This document shows positions 10,201 to 19,709 of a DNA stretch of 64,000 nucleotides, in pieces (position 1 is the first letter of the stretch; each line of letters opens with the position of its first letter). The notes below the pieces were generated by a model. That model did no database searches and had not been told where the DNA came from. It saw only the letters and a list, made by a program, of their open reading frames with translations. Origin of the DNA: Notolepis coatsorum (Eukaryota > Chordata > Actinopteri > Aulopiformes > Paralepididae). Location: contig OZ020594.1 in NCBI GenBank assembly GCA_963971535.1, forward strand, positions 110,650,643 through 110,714,642. The letters are read 5' to 3'. A program made the position numbers and the translations under genes.

Positions 10201-12215
10201 ATCGGGACAATGAGGTCTGCATGGTCGGAGCCTATCAACAGGGTCGGCATAGCATTGTCTATGAGCGGGATCGGTAACTTGCGCAGATGTGCATATTTCT
10301 CCATCAGCTTGGCGACGGGGTATGTGTACCGCGACAGTCCTATTTCTTGGCTGGTGAAAGCGTCTGCAATCTGGTACCGTCGCTCAGGCTGGCCGCTTGC
10401 TGCGATAGAGAATGAGACATTCTCGCCCTTTATCGTCTTCAAATCTCGTCTTATTGTCCGAATTGTCATTTGGGTTTCGCTTCCCCGCAGCCCTAGCTGG
10501 GCCGCAGCGGAGGCGAGCAGCAGGGTCTTCTCTGACCCGTCATCGAGGACGGCGTAAGTGTCCAGGACTTTATTCTGGTAGCTTAGTGTCACACGCACTA
10601 CTTTTAGGAGTACTCGGGCTCCACTGCTGCTGGCGGGATCGATGTACATGACGCTCGCTTTGCGGCTGGATGGTGCAGGTGAAGGGCGCCGTCTGTTACT
10701 GTCGTGAAGTATGTCCAGATGGGCTCCATTGCACTTGGTGCACCTTTTCTTTAAGCGGCATTCGGCTGCCATGTGTGAGCGCGCACAGCGAAAACAGCGC
10801 TTGTTGGACTTTATCCATTGACCTGCTTCCTCCGCGTTCAGCTTGGGGAAGGAGTCACATTGCGCTAGCCAGTGTTCTTTCTCACAGTAGGGGCACACTA
10901 TCTTCCACTTCTCCGTTCTGGAGGGGGTACTGTGGCTCTTGCTGCTCGGTACTGACTCCGATTGGTGCATCACAGTCACCGATCTTCTTCCATCATTTAG
11001 TCGTCTGGTTCCTTCTCTGGAGCCAGGGGTGCTCCGTCCGAATGTATCTAGCCGTAGGCTGCTGACTTCTCTCGCCAGGAAGTCTGCTAGATCGAGGAGG
11101 TTCGGTTCGGGGCCATTCGGGTCTCTGTGGTCCCTCTGCCACCTAAAGCGCTCCTGACGAGCGGGCGGCAGCTTCTCCAGGATCCTTTCCACATTTGAGT
11201 TGGCGTAAAGTTCATACTTCCCCTTCTCTCTTTGCGCTCCCAACATCCCTACCAGGGACTGCACTCTGATGGACAGGTCGTCCAGTGCTCGATTGTCTAT
11301 TGCTGGGGGTAAGCGGTCGATGTGTCGGATCTCCTGGATCACGTAATCCCATATGCGCCCATACCTCTGGTCCAATGCTACCAGCGCTGCTGTGTATGGG
11401 GTGGTGGAAGTCGCGTAGGCGAGCGCTATATTATGTGCGCGGGGCACCTTTAAGTGCTGCAGTAGGATGGCGTATTTGTGGCGTTCATCCAATACATCCA
11501 CCAACATGGTCTCCAGACACATGCGGAGTTCTGTATACTGGGCCCGGTTCTCTTGGGTGAAGTCGGGTACCATAGGCGTGCCAATGTATGACGCTGACTG
11601 TGGATACATCGGCGAGCGTTGGGGGAGAGGCCTCCTAGGCGAGTCTCCCCCCGCTCCTTGGTACGGGCTGGTACCGGCAGTGTACCATGGCCCGCTTGTC
11701 CAGGTGCTGTTCCTCGGTGCGGGTCGTGCGTCGTGCTCACCCGTGTATAGAGTCGGGGGTCTGTAGCGCAGCTCCGCGGGAGTATAGCCTGGGCTGTACC
11801 GGACCTCCTGGTCCGGTAGAGTACTGTGCTGTCTTCGGGCGCGGTTCTCCTCCTCTTCCTCTTCGTCTTCAGTTAGGTCATCCAGTGCTTGTAGTCTCTG
11901 GTTTAGCCTCTCCACAGGATATGCTGCTCCTTCCCGGTTGCTAGGTCTCGCTTGGACCGGTGGGGGGAGGTGGTCTGTGGGGGGTATAGACCTCGTCTGT
12001 TGGTCAAGTTCAGGGTTGTTTACTCGGCTAGGGGATGCCGCCCTGGAGGTGTGTCTAGACGAGTTCCTGGAGCCTCTGGTGGAGGGAGAGGGTGTTGTCC
12101 GTCTGATCAGCTGTTCTATTAGTTGCGCTTGCTGTCTGTCGCGCTCTGCGTCCCGTAGAGCACCAGCAGCTGCTCGCTGGCTGTCTGCTCGGTCTCGGGC
12201 CACATTCTCTTCCAT
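7275..12215 (-). CDS. BEL/Pao Gag-Pol polyprotein lacking the integrase core
   Basis: A 1646-residue open frame. In order: a charged N-terminal Gag-like region with a coiled-coil-like start and a run of Glu/Asp near residue 118; three cysteine/histidine motifs (CPYCEKEHWLAQC near 440, CFRCARSHMAAEC near 472, CTKCNGAH near 491); an aspartic protease motif (VLDDGSEKTLL near 555); RT with GDIKGMFLQVRL near 900 and YVDN near 977; and RNase H with FSDASEVAYGS near 1161, LELCAALAGAHLA and WSDSTTVLAWI. The integrase begins with its histidine motif (VHHAGAERVL near residue 1475) but then passes in frame straight to the distal motif TEIEGVLNSKPLG. The cysteine pair and the D,D,E catalytic region are therefore missing. 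A C-terminal domain follows. Replication through cDNA may remain possible; autonomous integration should not. YVDN instead of YVDD may be a subfamily trait. Confidence 0.9.
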   Translation of the reverse strand: MEENVARDRADSQRAAAGALRDAERDRQQAQLIEQLIRRTTPSPSTRGSRNSSRHTSRAASPSRVNNPELDQQTRSIPPTDHLPPPVQARPSNREGAAYPVERLNQRLQALDDLTEDEEEEEENRARRQHSTLPDQEVRYSPGYTPAELRYRPPTLYTGEHDARPAPRNSTWTSGPWYTAGTSPYQGAGGDSPRRPLPQRSPMYPQSASYIGTPMVPDFTQENRAQYTELRMCLETMLVDVLDERHKYAILLQHLKVPRAHNIALAYATSTTPYTAALVALDQRYGRIWDYVIQEIRHIDRLPPAIDNRALDDLSIRVQSLVGMLGAQREKGKYELYANSNVERILEKLPPARQERFRWQRDHRDPNGPEPNLLDLADFLAREVSSLRLDTFGRSTPGSREGTRRLNDGRRSVTVMHQSESVPSSKSHSTPSRTEKWKIVCPYCEKEHWLAQCDSFPKLNAEEAGQWIKSNKRCFRCARSHMAAECRLKKRCTKCNGAHLDILHDSNRRRPSPAPSSRKASVMYIDPASSSGARVLLKVVRVTLSYQNKVLDTYAVLDDGSEKTLLLASAAAQLGLRGSETQMTIRTIRRDLKTIKGENVSFSIAASGQPERRYQIADAFTSQEIGLSRYTYPVAKLMEKYAHLRKLPIPLIDNAMPTLLIGSDHADLIVPIDRVHTGPRGCPAAVETRLGWTLQGPLAKSLNRSTATRCLHSRVTEGETALLQHVERLWSLEQMPFKNGKKDIRSKDDIYAIHLLETGTKRVPVNGVLRYATPLLRREGMPTFHAKTDAIERYLLNTERRLAKNPAQESVYRAEIEKLITAGHVTKMDIKEADQTTESWYVPHHKVHHNGKDRIVFNCSYQIGSQNLNKELLPGPTLGPSLLGVLLRFRQERVAISGDIKGMFLQVRLVEADKPLLRFLWREKPGDEHPAIYQWEVLPFGTTCSPCCATFALQKHVAEDPAADEEVRHSVKNSFYVDNCLQSLSTQEEAEALLIKLRASLIKGGFDLRQWASSDPQVLRSLSSEDKAASSETWMATIPGEAQEMTLGLVWRFKTDSLHYRHKPLTTEQGRPAVAPTTRRSVYTTLARQYDPLGCILPYTTRAKMIVRALWDKDQGWDDPIPAHLASTWREWEMELHSLPGVNMRRSYFPPTVRPETCKMDLHVFSDASEVAYGSVAYLRAQDQGGEIYTAFVLARSRIAPRKQQSIPRLELCAALAGAHLATLIQRELTIPVSRTILWSDSTTVLAWIKSDSCKYKVFVGVRVTEIQDLTEELTGETEWRYVDTKQNPADVITRGMPLDDLTRRNVYSDGPAFLRLPEGQWPMPIPRAASPEEVEIKKSVFCGLSTVASTDPNINDCTSIESAQQRTFLRYHPECKSPADMSAANYEEAELLLLQRAQRDSFPDELACLQGGKPVPSDSRLIHLAPESDAHTLIRVGGRLRRAPNLPDDIKYPIVLNSRHKVTELIIKKYDEDVHHAGAERVLTEIEGVLNSKPLGYVSSDVADIDPVTPNTLLMGRLDPTLPQTMYRPEEANGRRMWRYSQVLADKFWNSFLLHYLPSLQTRQKWVKERDNLTEGTVVMIIDQSLPRAMWPAGRVSKVITGADGKVRAAEVLVQGRTYTRPVARLIELPRLPDTIDDDHDPTTL

Positions 12216-12226
12216 CTGAATGCGTC

Positions 12227-12718
12227 TTATTTCCAGGCGAATGCCTGCTGTAGGGTCCTCTCTGCCTCGCTGGGAGAAGGCGGTTGTATAGGGGAGCCTT
12301 CCCTCGGGGTACTCCTTGCGGAGCCTTGGAGCTCTATCTCCACGGTGCTCTCCCCGTCTTCTTCCGTGCCGAGTTCTCTCTCGGTAGCGTTGTATTCCTC
12401 CCGGGACTCATCGGGGACTACTTCTTCAGTACTGGCGGGGTGTGAAGTCATGTCTGGTTCCCACTGGTCCCCACCGTGAACTTGGTCAGTTACATTAGAG
12501 CCCGTAGGGGCCTCTATGGTCGGGGTAGTCTGGGCGTTGGGGTTAGACATACTTTTACTTTCTAGTTTTACCGCGTTTACTGTTAGTAGAAGACTAGGTT
12601 GTTGACTGACAGCGTAAGCCTCTAAGTACTGAGGGAGCCGTCGTTCGCGCTGCGGGCGTTGGTTAGGAGGATCGTTTCGTGGAGTGTTCATCATAGGCCA
12701 TTTCAATATTAATAACAC
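12227..12718 (-). CDS. BEL/Pao upstream ORF (Gag N-terminal region)
   Basis: 163 codons rich in Glu, Ser, Thr and Pro, between the primer-binding site and the pol ORF. It ends in TAA 11 bases before the pol ATG, and the pol ORF is in the -1 frame relative to it. The pol frame stays open for a few codons upstream of its ATG and reads on as a charged helix, so the two ORFs may be one Gag protein split by a frameshift. No domain is recognisable. A methionine further inside the frame may be the true start, since the first codons are hydrophobic and abut non-coding sequence. Confidence 0.6.
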   Translation of the reverse strand: MLLILKWPMMNTPRNDPPNQRPQRERRLPQYLEAYAVSQQPSLLLTVNAVKLESKSMSNPNAQTTPTIEAPTGSNVTDQVHGGDQWEPDMTSHPASTEEVVPDESREEYNATERELGTEEDGESTVEIELQGSARSTPREGSPIQPPSPSEAERTLQQAFAWK

Positions 12719-12740
12719 TATATTAATATTACACTAATTA

Positions 12741-12760
12741 CCCTCCGGCTCGAAGGACCA
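12741..12760 (-). other. BEL/Pao primer-binding site
   Basis: Two bases inside the 5' LTR the minus strand reads TGGTCCTTCGAGCCGGAGGG. It begins with TGG, complementary to the CCA end of a tRNA, and runs on as a T-arm-like sequence with TTCGA. The tRNA species was not determined. Confidence 0.75.
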
Positions 12761-12762
12761 AT

Positions 12763-14143
12763 TGTAACTGAGGGGTACAATTCCCTGACTGTATTACTAG
12801 ATATGATACTTACTACCACTACCTTTGTACTTAATATTCGGCCACCCAGTACACGGCATAAATATATTATCATGAACACTCTCACGTAGATGAAACGGAT
12901 CCAACACAAATGTACGAATTAGAAACAGGTCTTTATTGCCTACACAGCGATGGTGTGTAGACTAAACACTTAATCACTTAATTACATTTATGAATTGAAA
13001 TAGTATGCACTTTTATGGCAAGGAGTATTCGTCGGTATATCAATAGATAATGTCCAATCTCTGAAGGCGCAGGTGGTAAATATACGACCTGGAATAGTTA
13101 AGGAATAACAGCAATGATACTTTAATGATTATAGGCTGGATACACTAGAGGGGGTTAATCCGGTCGCTTGTAAGCCGACAGGAGTAGGAGGGGGGGGGGG
13201 GGTAGAATCCAGCTGCCTCGTCCGGCCAAGGGTATCCCAGGAGAACCCACTGTAGTGCCGTTCAATGCGCCGGCGATCCTTGGACCACAGATGAAAGCAG
13301 GTGGACTCTTTGTGGGCCGGCTCTCTCCGGTCCACGGGGGAGAGATGTGGAGAGACCTCGTCTTGCAGAGCGTCTCCTCACCTTGTGTCCTCTCCAGGGG
13401 GGGGGGTTCCAACACACGGTAGTGTCGGGGGTCTTTATCCATAGAATAATCAAAGTATCCAAAGCATAATCCGTGCCTGGGAAGGCGGGCTGTCGTCGGT
13501 AGAATAATCCGGTATACAGGTCCACTCGCTCGTCGGCTCTGGGGCTCCTCGGGTGCAGCTTCACATAGGGTCAACCACCCTGGGTAAGCAGCCAGTTCTC
13601 TGCCCGAAACGATGGGGTACTGACTACGGTAGTATTCTCACCGCACGAAGCACTATATATTAACAGACTATTATTAGCTTAATAGACTACGTCCAACTCG
13701 ACGATATAGTGCCAAATATGACTATTCAAATATTAATATACATGATGTCTCAATACCATCGCGGGGAGGCTTTACGTCTGTGACTCTATTGGAGGGTAAG
13801 AAACTGGACTGAAAAGAAAGTCCTACTTTAGTAGCGCAGTATATATACGCACTATGAACAAATAGTCCCATTAGTGGTGCGGTAGCCAAATTCCTTGTTC
13901 GTACATGTCGAGCGGTACGTTTGAACTGGGTCTGAGGGGTATGGCAGCCTGGCACCAAGGTCTCGACCAATAGTAGAATGGAGACTATTATGGGATGTTC
14001 AGTAGGCTAGAATGGATATTCAATGCATATTGTACAAGGAATATACAAGGGATATCAGGGAATATTAGAGAATATACAAATACAATTAAATATATATATA
14101 TAAATAAATATATATATTCGGTTTAATCTGGCCCTTCACAACA
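12763..14143 (-). repeat. BEL/Pao 5' LTR
   Basis: 1381-bp LTR that is the upstream one for the minus-strand element and should carry its promoter. It matches the other LTR closely except for a few indels and point changes. Confidence 0.95.
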
Positions 14144-14193
14144 AGTATACTATGGGGTTCCTGTTGAGTATACTGCTTAGTATGGGAACAGAA
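14144..14193. repeat. Remnant of the 38-bp minisatellite
   Basis: One degenerate unit follows the right target duplication AGTAT of the BEL/Pao element, showing that the element inserted inside the array. Confidence 0.8.
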
Positions 14194-14600
14194 TTTTTGG
14201 GCAGCACGGTGGTGTAGTGGTTCACAGCTAGAAGGTCCTGGGTTCGATTCCCACTTGGGGACCAGGTTGCCGCGTTGCCAGGTACCCAGGTGGGGTATCT
14301 CCCGGGCCTTTGTGTGCAATTTGCATGTTCTGCCCGTACGCGCAAGGGTTTCCCCTCCAGATAAGATAAACCCAAAGGAAAAACATGCAGAACAGATCGC
14401 TAACGCTGTCGCGTCCCTGACGAAGACGGACAGGAGCACTTGGATTGGTCCCCGGGCGCCGCCGACGCCACAGCCCATGTCTGCTCCCGGCTGCCCTTGG
14501 GGGGGAAGAACGACGGGATTGGAAAAGTGCAGAGAGACATTTCATCAGTGCATGTGTGTGTGTTCCCGTATGTCGCCCATCTCGCATGTGTGTGTTCTTC
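14194..14600 (+). repeat. tRNA-headed SINE-like repeat, copy 1
   Basis: The head carries a Pol III A box (TGGTGTAGTGG) and a perfect B box (GGTTCGATTCC), followed by a body of about 330 bp shared with the copy at 28199-28600. The inner spacing between the boxes is shorter than in copy 2 (a deletion near 14228). It also lies inside the old 38-bp minisatellite, which resumes near 14608. No flanking duplication was identified with confidence. Confidence 0.75.
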
Positions 14601-14664
14601 TTCTAAAAAAGTACATGGGGTTTCTATTTAATATACTGCAAACTGTGTTTGGGGACCTGTTCTC

Positions 14665-14670
14665 TTTATT
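14665..14670 (-). promoter_or_regulatory. PolyA signal of the zinc-finger gene
   Basis: AATAAA on the minus strand, 20 bases past the stop codon at 14690. It implies a very short 3' UTR if used. Confidence 0.55.
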
Positions 14671-14689
14671 CTTTAAGTCTACTCTCAGC

Positions 14690-17043
14690 TTAAACGGAAG
14701 AACTAAATGGTTTCTTTCCAGTATGAGTTCTAGTGTGTTTCTTCATATTTCCTTTATCATTGAACCCTTTCCCACAAACTGAACAACTAAATGGTTTCTC
14801 TCCAGTATGAGTTATCATGTGTGTCTTCAGACTTGTTTGCTGACTGAACCCTTTCCCACAAACTGAACAACTAAATGGTTTCTCTCCAGTATGAGTTCTC
14901 ATGTGTGTCTTCAGACTTTCTTTATGCCTGAACCCTTTCCCACAAACTGAACAAACAAAAGGTTTCTCTCCAGTATGTGTTCTCATGTGTGTCTTCAGAT
15001 GTGCCTTCATACTGAACCCTTTCCCACAAACTGAACAACTAAATGGTTCCTCTCCAGTGTGGGTTATCATGTGTTGCTTCAGATTTGCCTTCATACTGAA
15101 CCCTTTCCCACAAACTGAACAGCTAAATGGTTTCTCTCCAGTATGTGTTCTCATGTGTGTCTTCAGATGTCCCTTTGTACTGATTCCTTTCCCACAAACT
15201 GAACAACTAAATGGTTTCTCTCCAGTATGAGTTATCATGTGTGTCTTCAGATCTCCCTTCATACTGAACCCTTTCCCACAAACTGAACAAACAAAAGGTT
15301 TCTCTCCAGTATGAGTTTTCATGTGTGTCTTCAGATGTGCCTTCATACTGAACCCGTTCCCACAAACTGAACAACTAAATGGTTTCTCTCCAGTATGAGT
15401 TATCATGTGTGTCTTCAGACTTGTTTGCTGACTGAACCCTTTCCCACAAACTGAACAACTAAATGGTTTCTCTCCAGTATGAGTTATCATGTGTGTCTTC
15501 AGACTTTCTTTATGCCTGAACCCTTTCCCACAAACTGAACAAACAAAAGGTTTCTCTCCAGTATGTGTTCTCATGTGTGTCTTCAGATTTGCCTTCATAC
15601 TGAACCCTTTCCCACAAATGGAACAACTAAATGGTTCCTCTCCAGTGTGAGTTATCATGTGTTGCTTCAGATTTGCCTTCATACTGAACCCTTTCCCACA
15701 AACTGAACAGCTAAATGGTTTCTCTCCAGTATGTGTTCTCATGTGTGTCTTCAGATGTCCCTTTGTACTGATTCCTTTCCCACAAACTGAACAACTAAAT
15801 GGTTTCTCTCCAGCATGAGTTATCATGTGTGTCTTCAGATCTCCCTTCATACTGAACCATTTCCCACAAACTGAACAAACAAAAGGTTTCTCTCCAGTAT
15901 GTGTTCTCATGTGTTTCTTCAGATCTCCCTTCATACTGAACCCTTTCCCACAAACTGAACAAACAAAAGGTTTCTCTCCAGTATGTGTTTTCATGTGGCA
16001 CTTCAGATTTGCCTTCATACTGAACCCTTTCTCACAAACTGAACAGCTAAATGGTTTCACTCCGGTATGATTTTTTACGTGTATCTTCAGATCTCTCTTC
16101 TTGCTGAATCCAGGCCTGTTAGACAACGTTTGTATTTTCTGTGTCTTCTTTTGTTTTAGTGCCATCAAACCTGGACCTCCACTCTCCTTCCATTCATCAC
16201 TATCATCAGTCACAGCTCCAGAACTGTCATCATCACCATCATCAGTCTCAGTTCCAGAACTGTCATCACCATCATCAGTCTCAGCTCCAGAAATGTCATC
16301 AGTCTCAGCTCCAGAACTGTCATCATCACCGTCATCAGTCTCAGCTCCAGAACTGTCATCATCACTGTCATCAGTCTCAGTTAGAGAACAGTCTGAAGAG
16401 AGAGGCTGGCTATCTCTAGTTGGTTCTAAATCACCAGCTGGATCTAAGTTACTGGTTAGTTCTGCTACTCCACAGTCCTCTCCTTCAGGTTCTGTTTTCA
16501 TGTGTTCAGTTGAGGTGCTGGGTAAAGAGTATGCTTCTCTGTTTTTCTCCCTTTGGGTTTGAAGAGGCTGGAAGGACAGAGCGTTCTCTTGACCATCTTC
16601 ACATTTCACTGGGTCTACTGTGATCTTGGAGAGATCAGCTTCTTCCAGCCCTTGATCTAGTTCATCTTTAATCTGCTCTGGGTCCCGGTTTTGGCTGAGT
16701 TGTGAGGACAGAGTGTTCTCACCTTCATTTTCACATTTCATAGGTTGTAAGGTCATCTTGGAGCCATCAGCCTCCTCTAGATCTTGACACAGTTCCTCCT
16801 GTTCCTCTTTAATCTGGAGGGGCTCTGTGTCCTGGGTTTGGCTGAGCTGTGAGGACTGAGGTTTCTCTTCATCATGTTCACTCTTCACAGAGACAGGAAG
16901 CTCCTCTCCCTCCTGACTGATCCAGAGTTCCTCCTGTTCCTCTTTCATCTGTAGGGGCTCTGGCTCCTCCTGGACCAGACTGGGGCTCCTCTCCTGCTGC
17001 TCAGGGGGAACCTCCTCTTCACAGACAGGGAGCTGTGGGGGGT
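14690..17043 (-). CDS. C2H2 zinc-finger protein, last exon
   Basis: Probable sequence-specific DNA-binding nuclear protein. The exon starts after a splice acceptor at 17044-17046 (pyrimidine tract then CAG on the minus strand); codons upstream of it are intron read-through. The N-terminal part repeats a glutamate-rich motif (KEEQEELW and variants) as seen in fish multi-finger proteins, then comes an acidic repeat of SSGAETDD type at about 16190-16400. The DNA-binding region (about 14711-16056) has 16 C2H2 fingers joined mostly by TGEKPF linkers (also AGEKPF and TGEEPF), after one degenerate finger that lacks its cysteines. Fingers 3-8 repeat as fingers 10-15 with a period of 588 bp, exactly seven fingers. 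The protein ends in a broken finger whose cysteines read as serine (PFSSSV) just before the stop. The upstream exon or exons were not found. No KRAB box is visible. Confidence 0.85.
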
Positions 17044-17554
17044 CTGGAGGGAGGAATAATAATAATATGAATAACAAACAAAGATGCAGTAGATAACTTT
17101 TCACTATTAAGTGAAACTCTGCAACTGAAAGTAGAAACACAATCGATCAATTATTGTTTGGCTACAAAACCAGAAAATCTCAATCATGCCTCATCACGCT
17201 GTCAATCACAACTTGGAGGTTGATCAGATGTTGTCAGGAGGTGAAAATGTAAACAAACAGAGTGAGACTTGAGGTTCTCCAAACTAAACAAGGTAACTAT
17301 GGATAGCTGAAATACTTATGGATTGTTAGCTTGACCAATTACCTTTTTTACTTGAGATGGGGCAACTGTTGTAATTCCTACACTGTTCACCGGATTTAGA
17401 TGTAATTAAAGCTGGAAGTATGCACTTGAAGCACACCTGTATTTCATTTCAAGTCCATTATGGTGTTGTACAGAGCCAGAATTAGTAAAATTGTGTCAAT
17501 GTCCAAATAATTATGGACCGACTGTATAAAGTCAGAATATAAGCCCCAGGGGTG
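17044..17554. other. Intron or 5' flank of the zinc-finger gene
   Basis: An acceptor-like site lies at 17044-17046 (minus). No convincing upstream exon, promoter or repeat could be found in this stretch. Confidence 0.4.
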
Positions 17555-18450
17555 AATGGAGTCCCCCACCGGGTTTATAAAAGTGCACCTGATGTACTCA
17601 GATTCTTGTGGAGGTTATTGAGAGTAGTATGGGATAAACAGGTTATACCAAAAGCTTGGGTTAGAGCAGAAGGAATCCTAATCCCCAAGGAGAAAGAGTC
17701 CTCACTGTTAAGCCAGTTCCTGACTATATCCCTCCTGAATGTAGAAGGTAGGGCTGTCCCCGACCAAGGGTTTGGATAGTCGACTATGATTAGCCAAAAT
17801 TTGCCATTAGTCAAAAAAATAAAAAATAAAAAAAGTATATATATATATTTTTTTATCATTCCATTTGGGCTGTGGGGGGTGCTTAATGTCTGAAGGAGTC
17901 GACTGAAGGCTTCTTGTCCTCTGCAAAAGCATGCAATTGGTCCACTGATGGATACATCTTGATATTCGTCTAGTCTAGTGTGTTCATTAGATGGGTGAAA
18001 TCCTCTTTCAGTGCCTCTGTGCCTGTTTTCTTAGGCAGTTAGCCTCTGGTATGCATGCCATTAGCGTTAGCCACGCTTCTAGGCCTCTTTTCTTTTGGAA
18101 AGAATGATTACAAAAAAAAAATGTATTCGACTAAGAGGTTGGCAGTCGACTACGGCTCCTTTCGACCGATTAGTCGACTAATCGACTAATAGGGGTCAGC
18201 CCTAGTAGAAGGTAAGATTTTCTTAACTGTAATGGCACAGAGGCTAGCAAACTACCTAGAAAGGGACAGCAGTGCAGAAAGCAGTGCAGAAAGCAGGAAT
18301 CCCAGGGTTTGCTGGATGTATAGAACACGCAAGCATGATATGGCACCAGATTCAATCAGCCAAGATAGAGAAAAGACACTTACAGGTGGTATTTCTAGAG
18401 TGGTTGTTAACAAGAAAACAGTTAAATTCATCCAGAGGACTTTTCATGTT
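17555..18450 (+). pseudogene. Non-LTR reverse-transcriptase fragment, interrupted
   Basis: Translated pieces on both sides of the MITE at 17749-18204 read as one RT palm/finger region: the left piece has VIPKAWVRAEGILIPKEK and ISLLNVEG, the right has VQKAGIPGFAGCIEH-like and MIWHQIQSAK motifs. The right piece contains in-frame duplications (an AGAAAGCAG block) and frameshifts. It belongs to a different LINE clade from the L2-like and Rex1-like elements here; I could not assign it. Similarity fades near 18450. Confidence 0.6.
17749..18204. mobile_element. hAT-type MITE, 456 bp
   Basis: Ends TAGGGCTGTCCCC and GGGGTCAGCCCTA, with the perfect 8-bp target duplication GTAGAAGG at 17741-17748 and 18205-18212. 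It contains repeated TAGTCGACTA motifs at both ends and no coding capacity. It inserted into the RT fragment. Confidence 0.9.
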
Positions 18451-19285
18451 GATGATGGACTGACGAGCATAACATCTGGCAATCCAGCTCGTCAAAGCAA
18501 GCAAACTCTGCAGCACAGGAAAGCTCAGACTTCATAAGTTCGTCTCCAACAGGAATCAATACCAAAGGAAGAGTGAGCCGAAAGTGTCAACCTGGACATG
18601 GCTTGGAAGGGAGTGATAGCTTAGATATGCAGACTTGGCAGCAGAAACTGAACAGTGAGGATGTAAAGCGGATTTATAGCACGATCGGCTTCACCATTAT
18701 TGGGAGAGTTGGGGATTCGTGGGCGGAGCTTGAAAAAAGCGGTAAATGAGATGTCAGTGGATTTGGTTGAGAAATAATGTCAGCTGGGGGTCAACGTAAC
18801 CAAAGGGTACGAGTATTCCTTTTCTTCTCTGTTGTTGCCGTTTCATGTGCAATATTGTAGGAATTGTACTTTTGACATAGGATAACAGGGAGGTGAGGCG
18901 TGTGAATATCATGGAAAAGTGGGAGCTGGCTTGGGGGGGGGGGGGTGGTTCCAGGAAGGCTGGAACTAACCGCTGAGCCCGAGGTCGTGGGCCTAACTTG
19001 AAGAAACACCAGTGAAGGGAGGCGCCCACTTGATAACCCTGGTTATATGATGACTCCTGTTGCTTTTTATTTATCTGCATGGTGGATTGTGATGGCCATT
19101 GGGTTTCTTCATTGAGCGTGGGTGTAATATAAATAATGTGTAAGAGTCAATTCACTGGTAAAGTGCCATATGTTATATTGTATGTATTTGTTTGGATTTC
19201 TGCCTATGCATTGTGCCTGCCAAGTTGGGTTCATGGCAGCAGTTCCCTTTGCTCACCAGTAGGTGGCTTACCTGGCTGCGTCTAG
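18451..19285. other. Unassigned sequence, G run near 18931
   Basis: No gene or clear repeat was found. It may include more of the decayed LINE to its left. An 11-base G run lies near 18931-18942. Confidence 0.35.
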
Positions 19286-19709
19286 TTTTTTACCAACGGA
19301 TTTCCAGTTCCGCGTTCGCGTTCTGCAATCTGATTGGCCACTGACGTTTCTGGTGCGATCCGATTGGCCACTGACGTTTCTGGTCATGTGACATGTGCGC
19401 CCAATCGCGTGACGCCTGTTTCTGCGCCCATTTCCGCCTCGAACAGCCTGCAAACTACCTAACGCCTAGTTTATCACTGGTTAAGCTTAGGCGACTCTTT
19501 CGAAGTTGGTTAAGGTTAGAGTTTGGAATCGGGGCTGGTGTTCTATCGCCCTGCTCTAAGACAAACTCCTTAACCAACTTCGAAAGAGTGCCTAAGCTTA
19601 ACCGGTGATAGAAACAGGCGTCACACGACTGGCGCAGATGTCATACGACCAGAAAGGTCAGTGGCCAATCAGATCGCAGAACGCGGAACTGGAAATCCGT
19701 TGGTAAAAG
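19286..19709. mobile_element. Foldback element with long inverted arms
   Basis: Left and right arms both carry TACCAACGGATTTCCAGTTC in opposite orientation and stay complementary, with indels, through TGATTGGCCACTGAC, GACGCCTGTTTCT and CTTTCGAAGTTGGTTAAGG. The left arm contains an internal duplication of the CACTGACGTTTCTGGT block. No ORF was seen. It lies at the start of the 59-bp tandem array. Confidence 0.75.

Larger units (their letters stand above)
5744..14143 (-). mobile_element. Complete BEL/Pao LTR retrotransposon
   Basis: Full-length element of 8.4 kb on the minus strand. It has direct LTRs (5744-7165 and 12763-14143) that read TG...CA in the element's orientation, a primer-binding site beside the right LTR, a purine-rich tract beside the left LTR, a small upstream ORF and a 1646-codon pol ORF. 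It is flanked by the 5-bp target duplication AGTAT (5739-5743 and 14144-14148), in keeping with BEL/Pao insertion. The LTRs are almost identical apart from a few indels, so the insertion looks fairly young. It split the 38-bp minisatellite. Its integrase core is deleted. Confidence 0.95.

Noticed and set aside
7573-12219. Many plus-strand frames across the BEL/Pao region
   Set aside because: Antisense shadows of the minus-strand polyprotein; none has a domain signature.
17044-17140. Hydrophobic N-terminus of the zinc-finger frame as a signal peptide
   Set aside because: This part lies upstream of a clear splice acceptor and is intronic read-through; a nuclear zinc-finger protein would not be expected to carry one.
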